Assembly (NCBI GenBank): GCA_038380435.1
Contig: JAWZYU010000025.1
Location: forward strand, 50,042,691 to 50,106,690
Reading direction: 5' to 3'
Length of the DNA: 64,000 nt
Origin: Ryuthela nishihirai
Taxonomy: Eukaryota > Arthropoda > Arachnida > Araneae > Heptathelidae
The translations under genes were made by a program, and so were the position numbers. The notes below the pieces were generated by a model. The model saw only the letters and a program-made list of their open reading frames with translations, made no database searches and was not told the DNA's origin. Below, piece after piece: positions 53,563 through 63,330 of this stretch. Within the stretch, counting starts at the first letter, position 1; every line of letters begins with the position of its first letter.

Positions 53563-53953
53563 TTGGGTTGGGTTGTTTTACCTCTGAGCGGCACTTTTTT
53601 GCACACCATGGGCTAAATGGCCAGGTCACATGGACCCCGAAGGCTCAGAGAAGGTTGGGGGAGGGGACCCACTGGAACAGCTGTTGGGAGACAGATGGTA
53701 GCCTCCCGTCAAGGCCATCCAGCGTGTTCTTTAACGTGCACAGGGTATGGCTCTCCCGCACACGGGGCCACGGCTTAACGTCCCATCCGACGGACGGCGG
53801 CCTTTCCAAGCCCATCGGTGTCCCCTACTGACCTTGTGGGCAGGGCGGGGAATTTTGCGGAGATAAATCTCAACGCTGACCCAGCTGGGACTCGAACCTG
53901 GGAACTACAGATTACGAGCCTGGCGCGCTACCGACTGAGCCACCCCCGCCCCT
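53563..53953 (-). mobile_element. Young SINE-A copy, full length
   Basis: 13-bp perfect TSD ATCCATTAGGAAG (53550-53562 and 53954-53966). The TSD is in the older SINE's distal body, which makes this the youngest layer of the cluster. Confidence 0.96.
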
Positions 53954-53966
53954 ATCCATTAGGAAG

Positions 53967-54085
53967 AATACAAATGAGAGTCTCCCATCAAGTTCATCAA
54001 GTGTTTTCTTTAATAACATCTGATCCGACAGAAAGAGTCCTTTTCAAGGTCATAGGTGTCACTAATCTCAGCGAGGGTTGATCCC
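53967..54085 (-). mobile_element. Old SINE-A, remaining part
   Basis: GTCTCCCATCAAGTTCATC, GTGTTTTCTTTAATAAC and ATCTGATCCGACAG continue the copy begun near 53460. It fades out before a head. Confidence 0.7.
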
Positions 54086-54331
54086 AACGCAGAAACGTGA
54101 CAAAAAAATATGCGAAGCAAATTTCGACCGAAGTAAGAGCTAATAGTTTAGTAGTAAAGAATCACAGGTAGACATGGAACTCATGAAAAAATAAGCAGAA
54201 AAAAAATTTTAAACTTACTTTTGAAATGAGTTTATAGAGTCGTTTTCACTTAGAGGGCTTTGTTTTGCTGTTCAGTCTGCAAATTAGTTGACAAAAAGAA
54301 GTCCACTGAACATAGAGAGAAACAACAAGTA

Positions 54332-54555
54332 CAGTCGGTCGGTCAAAAAAGTATCCGAACACTATGGTTGATATAGAATTCAGGAAAAATATCTGGCAAC
54401 GATTTTTTTAGAAATTAGTGATCTGGCAACCTTCGTGTCACGTGTCACGTGCCACGAAGGTTGCCAGATCACTAATTTCTAAAAAAAACGTTGCCAGATA
54501 TTTTTCCTGAATTCTGTAATCAACCATAGTGTTCGGATACTTTTTTGAGCGACTG
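54332..54555. mobile_element. Palindromic Tc1/mariner-like MITE, copy 2
   Basis: Same family as 49833-50046. Ends CAGTCGGTCGGTCAAAAAAG and its complement, TA on both sides. The centre is expanded to a doubled CACGTG (GTGTCACGTGTCACGTGCC), and the left end has a 4-bp GGTC duplication relative to copy 1. Confidence 0.9.
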
Positions 54556-54699
54556 TACCTCTCGTCAAGAATTTTAACATTCACTTTCTGCAAAAAAGGT
54601 CACAGTTTAAAGTTTTATCCTAAGGGAATTGACTTTCCAAGACCAAATCTGTCTGGTAGTCTTTGACGACCTACTACTTACCTACCTTACCAACATACG

Positions 54700-55200
54700 A
54701 TTTCATTCCCGATGATTTCCGACATTTTGTCTCAATCATCTACGACGTTTCTTTGAAATAATTTAGATATTACTTTCCGAAGACTTACGATATTTTGTCT
54801 CAACGATCATGACGTTTCTTCCCAATGATCTACAACATTTTTGTCTCAATGATTTACGACATTTTGTCTTAAAATGATCTACGATGCTTGAACTCAATCA
54901 TTTACGACATTTTGTCTTAAAATGATCTACGATGCTTGAACTCAATCATTTACGACATTTTGTCTTAAAATGATCTACGATGCTTGAACTCAATCATTTA
55001 CGACATTTTGTCTTAAAATGATCTACGATGCTTAAACTCAATCATTTACGACATTTTGTCTTAAAATGATCTACGATGCTTGAACTCAATCATTTACGAC
55101 ATTTTGTCTTAAAATGATCTACGATGCTTGAACTCAATCATTTACGACATTTCCTTTCAAAGACTTAAGACTGTATTTTTTTCAATGATCTAAGACATTT
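54700..55200 (+). repeat. 48-bp minisatellite with degenerate edges
   Basis: Six near-identical 48-bp units start (AATGATCTACGATGC) at 54873, 54921, 54969, 55017, 55065 and 55113. Each unit consists of two related 24-bp halves (GATCTACGATGCTTGAACTC and CATTTACGACATTTTGTCTT). Flanking sequence from 54700 and to 55200 holds diverged 24-bp halves, so the 24-bp form is ancestral. Confidence 0.93.
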
Positions 55201-55202
55201 CA

Positions 55203-55267
55203 ATGGCCGGGTCTGCCCAGTTGAGAGCAATCCAGGCTCCAACTACAATTCTCAGGTTCGAGTCAAT
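55203..55267 (+). mobile_element. Decayed SINE-A head
   Basis: GTCTGCCCAGTTGAGAGCA (A-box-like) and TCTCAGGTTCGAGTC (B box), with nothing of the body after it. Confidence 0.55.
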
Positions 55268-55850
55268 ATTGATTGGTTTCCATAAATTAAGAAAAATCCC
55301 AATGCTAAGTCAATGGGAAGCTAACGTTAAAGCTCTATAACTTCTAAAATAACTTTTTTTGTTTTGAAAAATGTGATTGCAGATAAATATCTCAATCAAA
55401 TAAATCAATATTTAGATTTTCAACAATATTCGTTTAGTATTTAATGAGTTATTGAAGTTTGAATATTTACCAACAGCAATGCGTCTTAAGAAACTTATAC
55501 AAAATTGAAGAATAGTAAAAATATTCTTTACACAAAGTTCTAAAATAGAAACTTATTTTATTAAACACGTTGATACAATACTTATTGGCCACTTGTTTGA
55601 CTTAAGTTTTAATTAACTTCTGAAGTCAATTTTTGTGGCTGGCATTGTTATCGCTAAATATTCAAACTTCCATAACTCATTAAATATTGAATGAATATTG
55701 TTGAAAATCGAAATATTGATTTATTTGATTGAGATCTGTATCAGCAATCACATTTTTTCGAAACAAAAAAAACTTATTTTAGAAGTTATAGAGCTTTGAC
55801 GTTAGCTTCCCATTAACATAGGGATTTTTCCTAATTTATGGAAGCCAGTA
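55268..55850. mobile_element. Long-inverted-repeat (foldback/MITE-like) element
   Basis: Two arms of about 220 bp (55275-55490 and 55630-55845) are inverted copies. They share TTTCCATAAATTA, AATGGGAAGCTAACGT, AAAGCTCTATAACTTCTAAA, CTCAATCAAATAAATCAAT and TTTAATGAGTTAT. The loop of about 140 bp is noncoding. Termini and TSD are unclear because the right end abuts a SINE-A target site. Confidence 0.85.
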
Positions 55851-55864
55851 TATTAGACATAGAG

Positions 55865-56251
55865 TTGTTTGGGTTGTTTTACCTCTGAGCGGCACTTTTT
55901 TGCACACCATGGGCTAAATGGCCAGGTCACATGGACCCCGAAGGCTCAGAGAAGGTTGGGGGAGGGGACCCACTGGAACAGCTGTTGAGAGACAGATGGT
56001 AGCCTCCCGTCAAGGCCATCCAGCGTGTTCTTTAAGGTGCACAGGGTATGGATCTCCCGCACACGGGAGCACGGCTTAACGTCCCATCCGACGGACGGCG
56101 GTCTTTCCAAGCCCATCGGTGTCCCCTACTGACCGTGGGCAGGGCGGGGAATTTTGCGGAAATAAATCTCAACGCTGACCCAGCTGGGACTCGAACCTGG
56201 GAACTACAGATTACGAGCCTGACGCGCTACCGACTGAGCCACCCCCGCCCC
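55865..56251 (-). mobile_element. SINE-A copy, full length
   Basis: 14-bp perfect TSD TATTAGACATAGAG (55851-55864 and 56252-56265). Confidence 0.96.
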
Positions 56252-56281
56252 TATTAGACATAGAGAAGATATGTGAGGGAG

Positions 56282-56393
56282 AGACCTCAGCAGGAAGGTA
56301 AAACAGAGGAAGAACATTCATACATTATCCGGGATCGAACCCGGTACCTTTGATTAGTAACCAAGAGTGCTAACCACTCGGCCACCGGACTGC
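56282..56393 (-). mobile_element. Old SINE-B head and proximal body
   Basis: GAGACCTCAGCAGGAAGG, GGGATCGAACCCGGTACC (B box in antisense) and CTAACCACTCGGCCACCGG (A box in antisense). The distal body is missing. Confidence 0.85.
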
Positions 56394-56724
56394 TATTGAA
56401 GAGTTTTTCTTTTGATGATTGAGGCTGTAATGATAGAACTAATGAATTGATTTGAAATTATAAACTAAGATAAGAGTAATGTACAGGAAAAGAAACAATA
56501 TGCCTATACTGCTGTGCATGAATAAATAATAAAATGAAATATTTACTTTTGTATAAAGTATATGGTTTTTTAAGTTTGTCAACATTTAAAGTTTTGTTTT
56601 GTGCCACACGGCATCGATAATCCGCAGCCCTGATAATCTGAACCCTACATAATGCGACCACGGATAGCCGGCGATTGGTGAAAATAATTCAACCATAAAA
56701 TTTACAGAATACCTCTGAGCGTGG
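56394..56724. other. Unassigned AT-rich interval
   Basis: No feature recognised. Confidence 0.5.
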
Positions 56725-57003
56725 TTGGCTAGGCTAAATCCAAAGGGGAACCCGATGAGCTTGGAAAGGCTGCCGTCCGTCATAATGGGAGGTAAAGCAG
56801 TGGCTCCGTGTGCAAGAGAGTCACGTCCCATGCAGGTCAAAGAACATGCTGGATGGTTTCGACAGGAGCTTTCCATTTATCTCCAAATGGTTGTTCTATG
56901 GGTCTCCTTTCCCAAACCTTCTGAACCCTTGGCGTCCTTGCGACCTGGTGATTTAGCCCATTGTTTGAAAAAAAAGTGCCGCTCTGGAGGAAATCAACCC
57001 AAC
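56725..57003 (+). mobile_element. Old SINE-A copy, headless
   Basis: Starts with AAGGGGAACCCGATGAGCTTGG, runs through a diverged central domain and body to GTGCCGCTCTGGAGGAAATC. Confidence 0.85.
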
Positions 57004-57558
57004 TGAATACTGCAGCTGTGATTGATGTTAATATATAATATACTTCTGAGAGATTCAAAATTAAAGCATTTCATAAGCAAATCAAATTGTGAGATGTTTA
57101 TTTGTATATGTCCCATTTCTGTTGATTATAGGAAATTTCCATTACTGTATCTCTTTTTTAAGAACAGATGGCCACTTCAAAGCAATCAAGAGAATTTAAA
57201 AGAGAGCTGTATCCTAAAGATGAGAATATAAAAGCACGGAAAACATTTCCTCGTAAACATTTCGACACGAAGAAAGGCAGGATTGCTACAGATTGCAGTT
57301 TTCTTGTTTGACTTTAATTCAACCGAAAATTCTTCTGATTATGATGTAAACTCTATCTCTCTAAGATAAAGAAGAAGCAACAGCTGTAAAGTTTTATTTC
57401 TATCTAATAATGTCGTATCATTATCAGGATAGTCACACAGATATCCGTTGAACAGTTTGGAATTTTCAGTATTTTCAAACGTTTTTGCTCCTAAAATGAA
57501 AGCTATTAACTGCAACGGAGATTGCCTCACAATAAACAGAAGAGTGCACAGGCAATAT
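57004..57558. other. Unassigned AT-rich interval
   Basis: Short open frames (57022-57231 plus, 57339-57530 minus) resemble no family and are unlikely to be genes. Confidence 0.45.
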
Positions 57559-58215
57559 ACATGCTCCAGTTTGCTGTGATACCATCTCCGTTATTTGTAA
57601 TGGTTTGTTTAGTATAGGCTTTCTGCACATGATCTAAACTGGAACACATATGTACAGTTATTGCAAAAGCACCAATTTGTAGTGAGGCCACCTCCTTTAT
57701 TTGCTAATGGGTTTAATTTCACACACAATTTTAACTGGAATGTGGACAATTACTGCAAAAGCTCCAGTTTGCTGTGAGACCATCTCCTTTATTTGTTAAT
57801 GATTTTGTTTTACACACAATTTAAATTGGAACGTGTACAGTTACAGAAAAGGCTTTAGTTTGTGTGAGGCCACCTCCTTTATTTGCTTATAGGTTTAATT
57901 TCAAACACAATTTAAACTGGAAAGTGTACAGTTACCTCAAAAGCCCCAGTTTGCTGTGAGGCCACCTCCTTTATTTGCTAATGGGTCTAATTTCACACAG
58001 TTTAAACTGGAAAGTGTAGTTACTGCAAAAGCCCCAGTTTGCACAGCAAATGGACTTTTGCAGTAACTGTACACTTTCCAGTTTAAAGTTTGCTGTGAGG
58101 CCATCTCCTTTATTTGCTAATGATTTCATTTTACACACAATCCAAACTAGAACGTATACAATTACTAAGCAAGCTCAAATTTCCTGTGAGGATACCTCCG
58201 TTACTAGCTAATAAC
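57559..58215 (+). repeat. About 93-bp degenerate minisatellite, about 7 units, with inverted segment
   Basis: The block CAGTTTGCTGTGAGGCCACC, then TCCTTTATTTGCTAATGG, then ACTGGAAnGTGTACAGTTAC recurs roughly every 88-105 bp (near 57567, 57671, 57765, 57856, 57947, 58035). Around 58007-58086 part of a unit is present in inverted orientation, forming a hairpin. Confidence 0.88.
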
Positions 58216-58958
58216 TATTTCAAGAAATCATAAATTTTATAAACGTTTATAACGATAAACTGCTCAAACCACTTTCTATGTGGTCGTACCTAGAAGAATT
58301 AAAACTCATTCACTCCTCTCTGCTTAATCATTTTACTGTGTAATATGAAGAACGCAATATTCTGTTATATCTTTTCTTTGGTCCTTCATCACCATAAAAA
58401 CATCTTATTTAAACCGGATACAGACATCTTTGAGGAATGCATCTCTGTCATTCACATGATGATAAGAAGATTATGCATTAAAGAAAAACGAGATCGTGTC
58501 TTAATTCAGAAATCAATTAACTCTGAAAGTTCCTCCAAAAGCAGGAAATGGTTTATTGATTATGAATAATACTAATTAAGAAGGAACAGCTCAGGAATTC
58601 TAATACCAGCTTTGCGTTATTTTTGAAAAGTTTAGTTTTTAAGATTTAATTTCGGGTTCGAACAATTTGGTCTTTTTCAAATCTTAAAAACTCTTATGTT
58701 TTTAATTAATTAAATATTATTTTATATTTATTTTTTTTTCGTAAAGAAACAACATTTTCACTTTTTGTAAGAAGAACTGAAATCTCCATTGACATTTGAA
58801 AAAAATTCTTAGGATGTTATTATATTTTGATCGGTACAGAAAATCCACATTTATCAACTGTGTAGAAAATAAATATTGAGATCTCTTAAATCGACTAAGA
58901 AAATAAAATCATTAAACTATTCTTAGATAACTAAGGAAAGATATCGTCAAAAGGTTTT
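58216..58958. other. Unassigned AT-rich interval with a 74-codon frame
   Basis: The plus-strand frame 58345-58569 shows no domain. Nothing else is recognised. Confidence 0.4.
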
Positions 58959-58970
58959 GGAAAAAATATA

Positions 58971-59185
58971 AAAATATAAAATAAATAAATACCCCCTCAA
59001 GCAGCTGCTTGCCACAGAGGTCTGACAGGAGCCTGTCAGTTTATATGCCACAGTAGGAGATCTGAGAGGATGGCAAGACCTCAGCAGAAAAACGACACAC
59101 ACATCCATGCCTAATTCCGGGGCTCGAACCCAGGTCCCTTAGATCAGTAGCCAAGCGTGCTAACCACTCGGCCACGGGACGGCAC
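58971..59185 (-). mobile_element. SINE-B copy, full length
   Basis: 12-bp perfect TSD GGAAAAAATATA (58959-58970 and 59186-59197). Complete from the ATTT-type tail to the GGCCACGGGACGGC head. Confidence 0.95.
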
Positions 59186-59197
59186 GGAAAAAATATA

Positions 59198-59518
59198 GAG
59201 TAATAAAAAACGTAATTGGTTTTAAATTCAGCTATTTATTATTTTTGTATTGCACTAAAAGTAATTAACTGGGCTTCAATAGACTAACAAGTAACAATTG
59301 AGAGTTTAGTATTGACATTAAAAAAATTTAGCAAGGATTTCTCTAAGCAATTGTACTCAAGATAAGCGTAGTCTATTTAACAGAGAATGCTTTAACAAAC
59401 TGGAAGTATTATTACTTTGCAGCATGAGTTTAAAGTGATATTTGACTGCAGATTAGCCAAAAAAAATCAACAGTTGAGAGATTTGTGGTAAAAATTCGAA
59501 CAGACGGATGTGTTAGAG
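59198..59518. other. Unassigned AT-rich interval
   Basis: No feature recognised. It ends at a hAT-like terminus at 59519. Confidence 0.5.
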
Positions 59519-59559
59519 CAGGAGTGGGGAACCAGTTGGTCGTAGTATGCTAAAACATG

Positions 59560-60185
59560 GCTTTTGAACAGGAATTTAGCCTCTTGACAAAGACTTCTAG
59601 ACGCAGGATTTTAACCTCTTGAATTAGGATTTTAGTCTCTTGCCTTTAGACGCAAGATTTAGTCTCGAGATACAGGATTTTATCCCTTGACGCTGGAATT
59701 TTGCCTCTTGAGCAGGAATTTAACCTCTTGAGCGGGATTTTAGCTTGTAGACACAGGATTTTAGCTTGTAGACACAGGATTTTAGCTTGTAGACACAGGA
59801 TTTTAGCTTCCTGACATAGGATTTGAGCTTTTTGATGCGAGAAATTTCTTTCTAGACGCTAAACATTAACCTCTTAACGCTCCTGCGTTAGTCTCTTGAA
59901 CATGAGTTTAGCCTATAGCTGCAGGATTTCGTCCCCTTGATGTTGGATTTTAGCCTCTAGATGAAGGTATATTTAGCCTCTTTGATAGGAGTTTAGCCTT
60001 TAGATACAAGAGTTTAGACTCTAGATGCAGGATTTCATCCCCTTGGTATTGGATTTTACACTCATGAACAGGATTTTAGCCTCTTGAGGAGTTTAACCTC
60101 TGTATGAAGGAATTTAGCCTCTGGAGGCAAGATTTTAACCTCTTGAGCAGGATTTTAACCTGTAGACGTAGGATTGTAACCACTT
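59560..60185 (+). repeat. Degenerate minisatellite of about 22-24 bp units
   Basis: Variants of CAGGATTTTAGCCTCTTGA recur throughout. Three units near 59745-59805 (TTTTAGCTTGTAGACACAGG) are almost identical; most others are diverged. Just before it, at 59519, the sequence CAGGAGTGGGGAACC resembles a hAT terminus. Confidence 0.85.
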
Positions 60186-60367
60186 CACGCTTTTTGGCTT
60201 AACATTGAAATCTAAAAAAATTTCATTGAATTCCATTCAATTTAGCAAAAATAGCCATCGATCCACAATATACTTAAGCTTCATGTTTGTATCATTTTAT
60301 AAATGTATTGAGAAGTTTTGACATTTTGTGAAACCAAGAGAAGATTGCTTTTTCTGCCATTCACTTA

Positions 60368-60535
60368 CTATGGGTGTCAACTGAAGAGATTATGGTAAGA
60401 CTATGAGCATGCGCAGTTCTCATAGATCAAACATTAATCGATAGAAAATTAATAGCCACTGACTTCTTATCTATGGGAACTGTCAAATATTTAACTGCGC
60501 ATGCTCATAATCTCCCAGTTGCCACTCACCCTAAG
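60368..60535. mobile_element. Small inverted-repeat element (MITE-like)
   Basis: The outer ends CTATGGGTG and CACCCTAAG are imperfect inverted repeats. The inner arms share GAGCATGCGCAGTT (60405-60418) and its complement (60493-60506), plus CAACTG and AGATTAT blocks. About 168 bp, noncoding, TSD not clear. Confidence 0.6.
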
Positions 60536-60981
60536 CCACTGTTTTCTATGTTTCGGGAAAAAAATTTCCTTAGATTGTTAGCGAAGTTCTGAACATTCTG
60601 TGTTTCACTATTATCACAAGATGGTTGGATAAAATAAAATGCTTCGGTTACTGCCTGAGATATTTCATTTATGTTTAATTTATTTCTATTTTGTTTGTAA
60701 AAAGATATAACTGTATATGTAATCATAAATTTAAATGCGTAGAAACTTTGAAATGAAGTGATGACAATTTTTACAAATAGAAGGTAACTACGATTTCGAA
60801 AATTCATATATATATTTAAATAAACTTTGTAAACAATGTAAACTAAGAAAAACATGCAAATTATATATTGCGCTATAGACTGTTTATTTAAAGTCGATAG
60901 TGGATCAAATAGCCTGGAAGAAAAGCTTGTGATTAGTACCAATAAGATAAAAATTATAAAGCAAATATTTCTGATTAACAA
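60526..60981 (-). CDS. Possible membrane-protein exon or chance frame, 151 codons
   Basis: An uninterrupted frame in AT-rich DNA with three hydrophobic stretches long enough to span a membrane (about residues 3-22, 36-56 and 67-93), then a hydrophilic tail containing NEISQAVTEAFYFIQP. I recognise no family. An exon of a chemoreceptor-like multipass protein is conceivable, but random AT-rich sequence also yields Phe/Ile/Leu-rich frames. The start is simply the first ATG. No splice-site context was established. Confidence 0.22.
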   Translation of the reverse strand: MLIRNICFIIFILLVLITSFSSRLFDPLSTLNKQSIAQYIICMFFLVYIVYKVYLNIYMNFRNRSYLLFVKIVITSFQSFYAFKFMITYTVISFYKQNRNKLNINEISQAVTEAFYFIQPSCDNSETQNVQNFANNLRKFFSRNIENSGLG

Positions 60982-61300
60982 AGATGTTTTCCAAGTTTTC
61001 TACAAAATAATTATTTAATCTCGAAAGTAAATTAAATTGAAATCTAAAAAAAAAGAAAAAAAAAAAGAAAGATACTTTCTGCTTAATAAGCAAAGGTAAA
61101 TAATCTCTAATTACGTGAAATATGCTCCAGAAAATGTAAGTATTCAAAAAGTAAATATATCTTTCTTAAAGGAGAAAATTGCGTTTGATTAATATTTCAG
61201 TTCTTCTAAAGAAGCCGATTTTAAGACGTATTACATTTATGATTATGCAAAATAAAAGAAAGTGTTCATTATGCTGGAAGGTGGCTTTAAAATTCACTGT
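60982..61300. other. Unassigned AT-rich interval
   Basis: Poly-A run near 61045-61070. No feature recognised. Confidence 0.45.
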
Positions 61301-62095
61301 TAGAATTGGTCTCAAATAGACGAGTGTAATGAATAACATCCTGCCTTTGAAAGGTCAGTTTTAAAATAGATACTTTTAAAATTAGCCTTTGAGGGTGCTA
61401 TTTTAAAAAGGATACTTTTAATATTGGAATTAGCCTTTAAAAGTGCTGCTTTTATATAGATACTTTTAACTTTCGTGATTAGCCTTTTTGAGTACTGTTT
61501 CAAAATAGATATTTTTAATGTTGCCATTAGACTTTTAGAATACTCTTTTTCTTTCTTTGTATTGTATGAACTTGAACTTTATTTTACAATGACATATACA
61601 TTTGTTTTTTTTTTCTATAAACAACCCACACACTGACTTTTCCGGGTTGTTATATTACATATTACCTTGTACAGAGATAAATAATATGTTAAAATTTCTA
61701 TGTGTATATTTAACGTGTACACATACACATATGAAAAAGTTCATACTATCTCTCCGATTGCTAATCGCAATATTAAAGAGATTTCGAGAGTGAGGTTTAT
61801 AAATAGATACATTCAATGTTGTGATTAGCCTTTCTAAGTTACATTTTAAAATGGTTACTTTAAATATCGCGATTAACCTTTGAGACTGCTATTAAAATAC
61901 ATACTTTTAATGCTGCAATTAAGCTTTGTGAGTGCTGTTTATAAATGAATACTTTTAATATTTGCGATTAGTTTTTGAAAGTGCTGTTTAAAACAGATAC
62001 TTTTAATATTGCTTTGCGAGCGCTGTTTTAAAATATATACTTTTAATATTTCGATTAGCTCTGGAGAGTTCTGTTTTGAAATAGATCCTTTTAAT
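61300..62095 (+). repeat. Degenerate 42-50 bp minisatellite in two blocks
   Basis: The motif AATAGATACTTTTAA followed by ATTAGCCTTTGAGAGTGCTG recurs at 61300-61530 and 61800-62095. About 250 bp of unrelated AT-rich sequence separates the blocks, possibly an insertion. Some frames across it (for example 61312-61527 minus) show matching protein repeats, which are artefacts. Confidence 0.85.
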
Positions 62096-62103
62096 AATAC
62101 GAT

Positions 62104-62118
62104 TCCCCCCCCCCCCCC
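62104..62118 (+). repeat. Poly-C tract
   Basis: An uninterrupted run of about 14 C just after the minisatellite. Confidence 0.9.
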
Positions 62119-62254
62119 AATATATGTCCAAACAGTTTTAATGTGACTTATGAAATAGCTGGAAAACATTTTATTCCAGCTAACTGTTTCACGAGTCCCA
62201 TATCTACAGGACATCTCGTATGATACTTTACTTCATAATATCACGGCTGAATTT

Positions 62255-62450
62255 AGGAACGAGAAGTGTCAATGGGAATCTAACTTTGAAGCTCTATACT
62301 TCTAAAATATGCATTTAATGAAAAAATGTGACTGAAGGTAAAGATCATATTGAAGTCTTTTTAAATCGCAATTTTCAACAATAATATTCAGATTTTAAGA
62401 GTTAGGGAAGCTGTAATGTTTCACAACAGTGATCAGTAGTAAAAATATAA
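62255..62450 (+). repeat. Single arm of the long-inverted-repeat family
   Basis: GTCAATGGGAATCTAACTTTG, AAGCTCTATACTTCTAAAAT and CAATTTTCAACAATAATATTC parallel the left arm of 55268-55850. No inverted partner was found nearby. Confidence 0.65.
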
Positions 62451-62582
62451 TTCAGAAATTAATTAAACTTAATTAATAGCTACTGTTTCAAGCCATTTAG
62501 TAAAACAAATATATATTTTAAAATAATGAACAAACATAACTAAGAACTGTAGATTAATGAGTATAGAAGAAAACATCTCTTG

Positions 62583-62968
62583 GATTGGATTGTTTTACCT
62601 CTGAACGGCACTTTTTTGCACACCATGGGCTAAATGGCCAGGTCACAAGGACCCCGAAGGCTCAGAGAAGGTTGGGGGAGGGGACCCACTGGAAAAGCTG
62701 TTGGGAGACAGATGGTAGTCTCCGGTCAAGCCATCCAGCGTGTTCTTTAACGTGCACAGGGTATGTCTCTCCCGCACACGGGGCCACGGCTTAACGTCCA
62801 TATCCGACGGACGGCTGCCTTTCCAAGCCCATCGGTGTCCCCTACTGACCGTGGGCACGGCGGGGAATTTTGCGGAGATAAATCTCAACGCTGACCCAGC
62901 TGGGACTCGAACCTGGGAACTACAGATTACTAGCTTGGCGCGCTACCGACTGAGCCACCCCCGCCCCC
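62583..62968 (-). mobile_element. SINE-A copy, full length
   Basis: 12-bp perfect TSD AAACATCTCTTG (62571-62582 and 62969-62980). The tail reads GATTGGATTG instead of GGTTGGGTTG on the plus strand. Confidence 0.95.
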
Positions 62969-62980
62969 AAACATCTCTTG

Positions 62981-63330
62981 AGATAGGTCAATTTTTCAAT
63001 AGAGGCCCTATATAGGTAGAGGTTGGCCATCTCAAAATTGGACGCCATGTTTTGTCGTCGCTCGGATTGTTTAGCGTGTATACCTGAATGGTATTGCACG
63101 GTACTTATGGATTCCGGGGAAGAGTAGGGTATTATTTACAGATTTATTATATATATTATATTATATTTATTTATTATTATACAGATTTCAGTGTTCATGA
63201 TTGGAAGCACTTTAGAGAACGGCTAAAAAAAGTAATTTTAGGGCTTTTTTGTTTTTTAAAGATATAATTTTGCTTTGTTGTCTGTCCGTTTGTAGATATC
63301 AAACTTTTTTTGTTTATACAGATAAATAAA
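62981..63330. other. Unassigned AT-rich interval
   Basis: (TTA)n/(TATA)n tracts near 63135-63185. No gene recognised. Confidence 0.45.
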
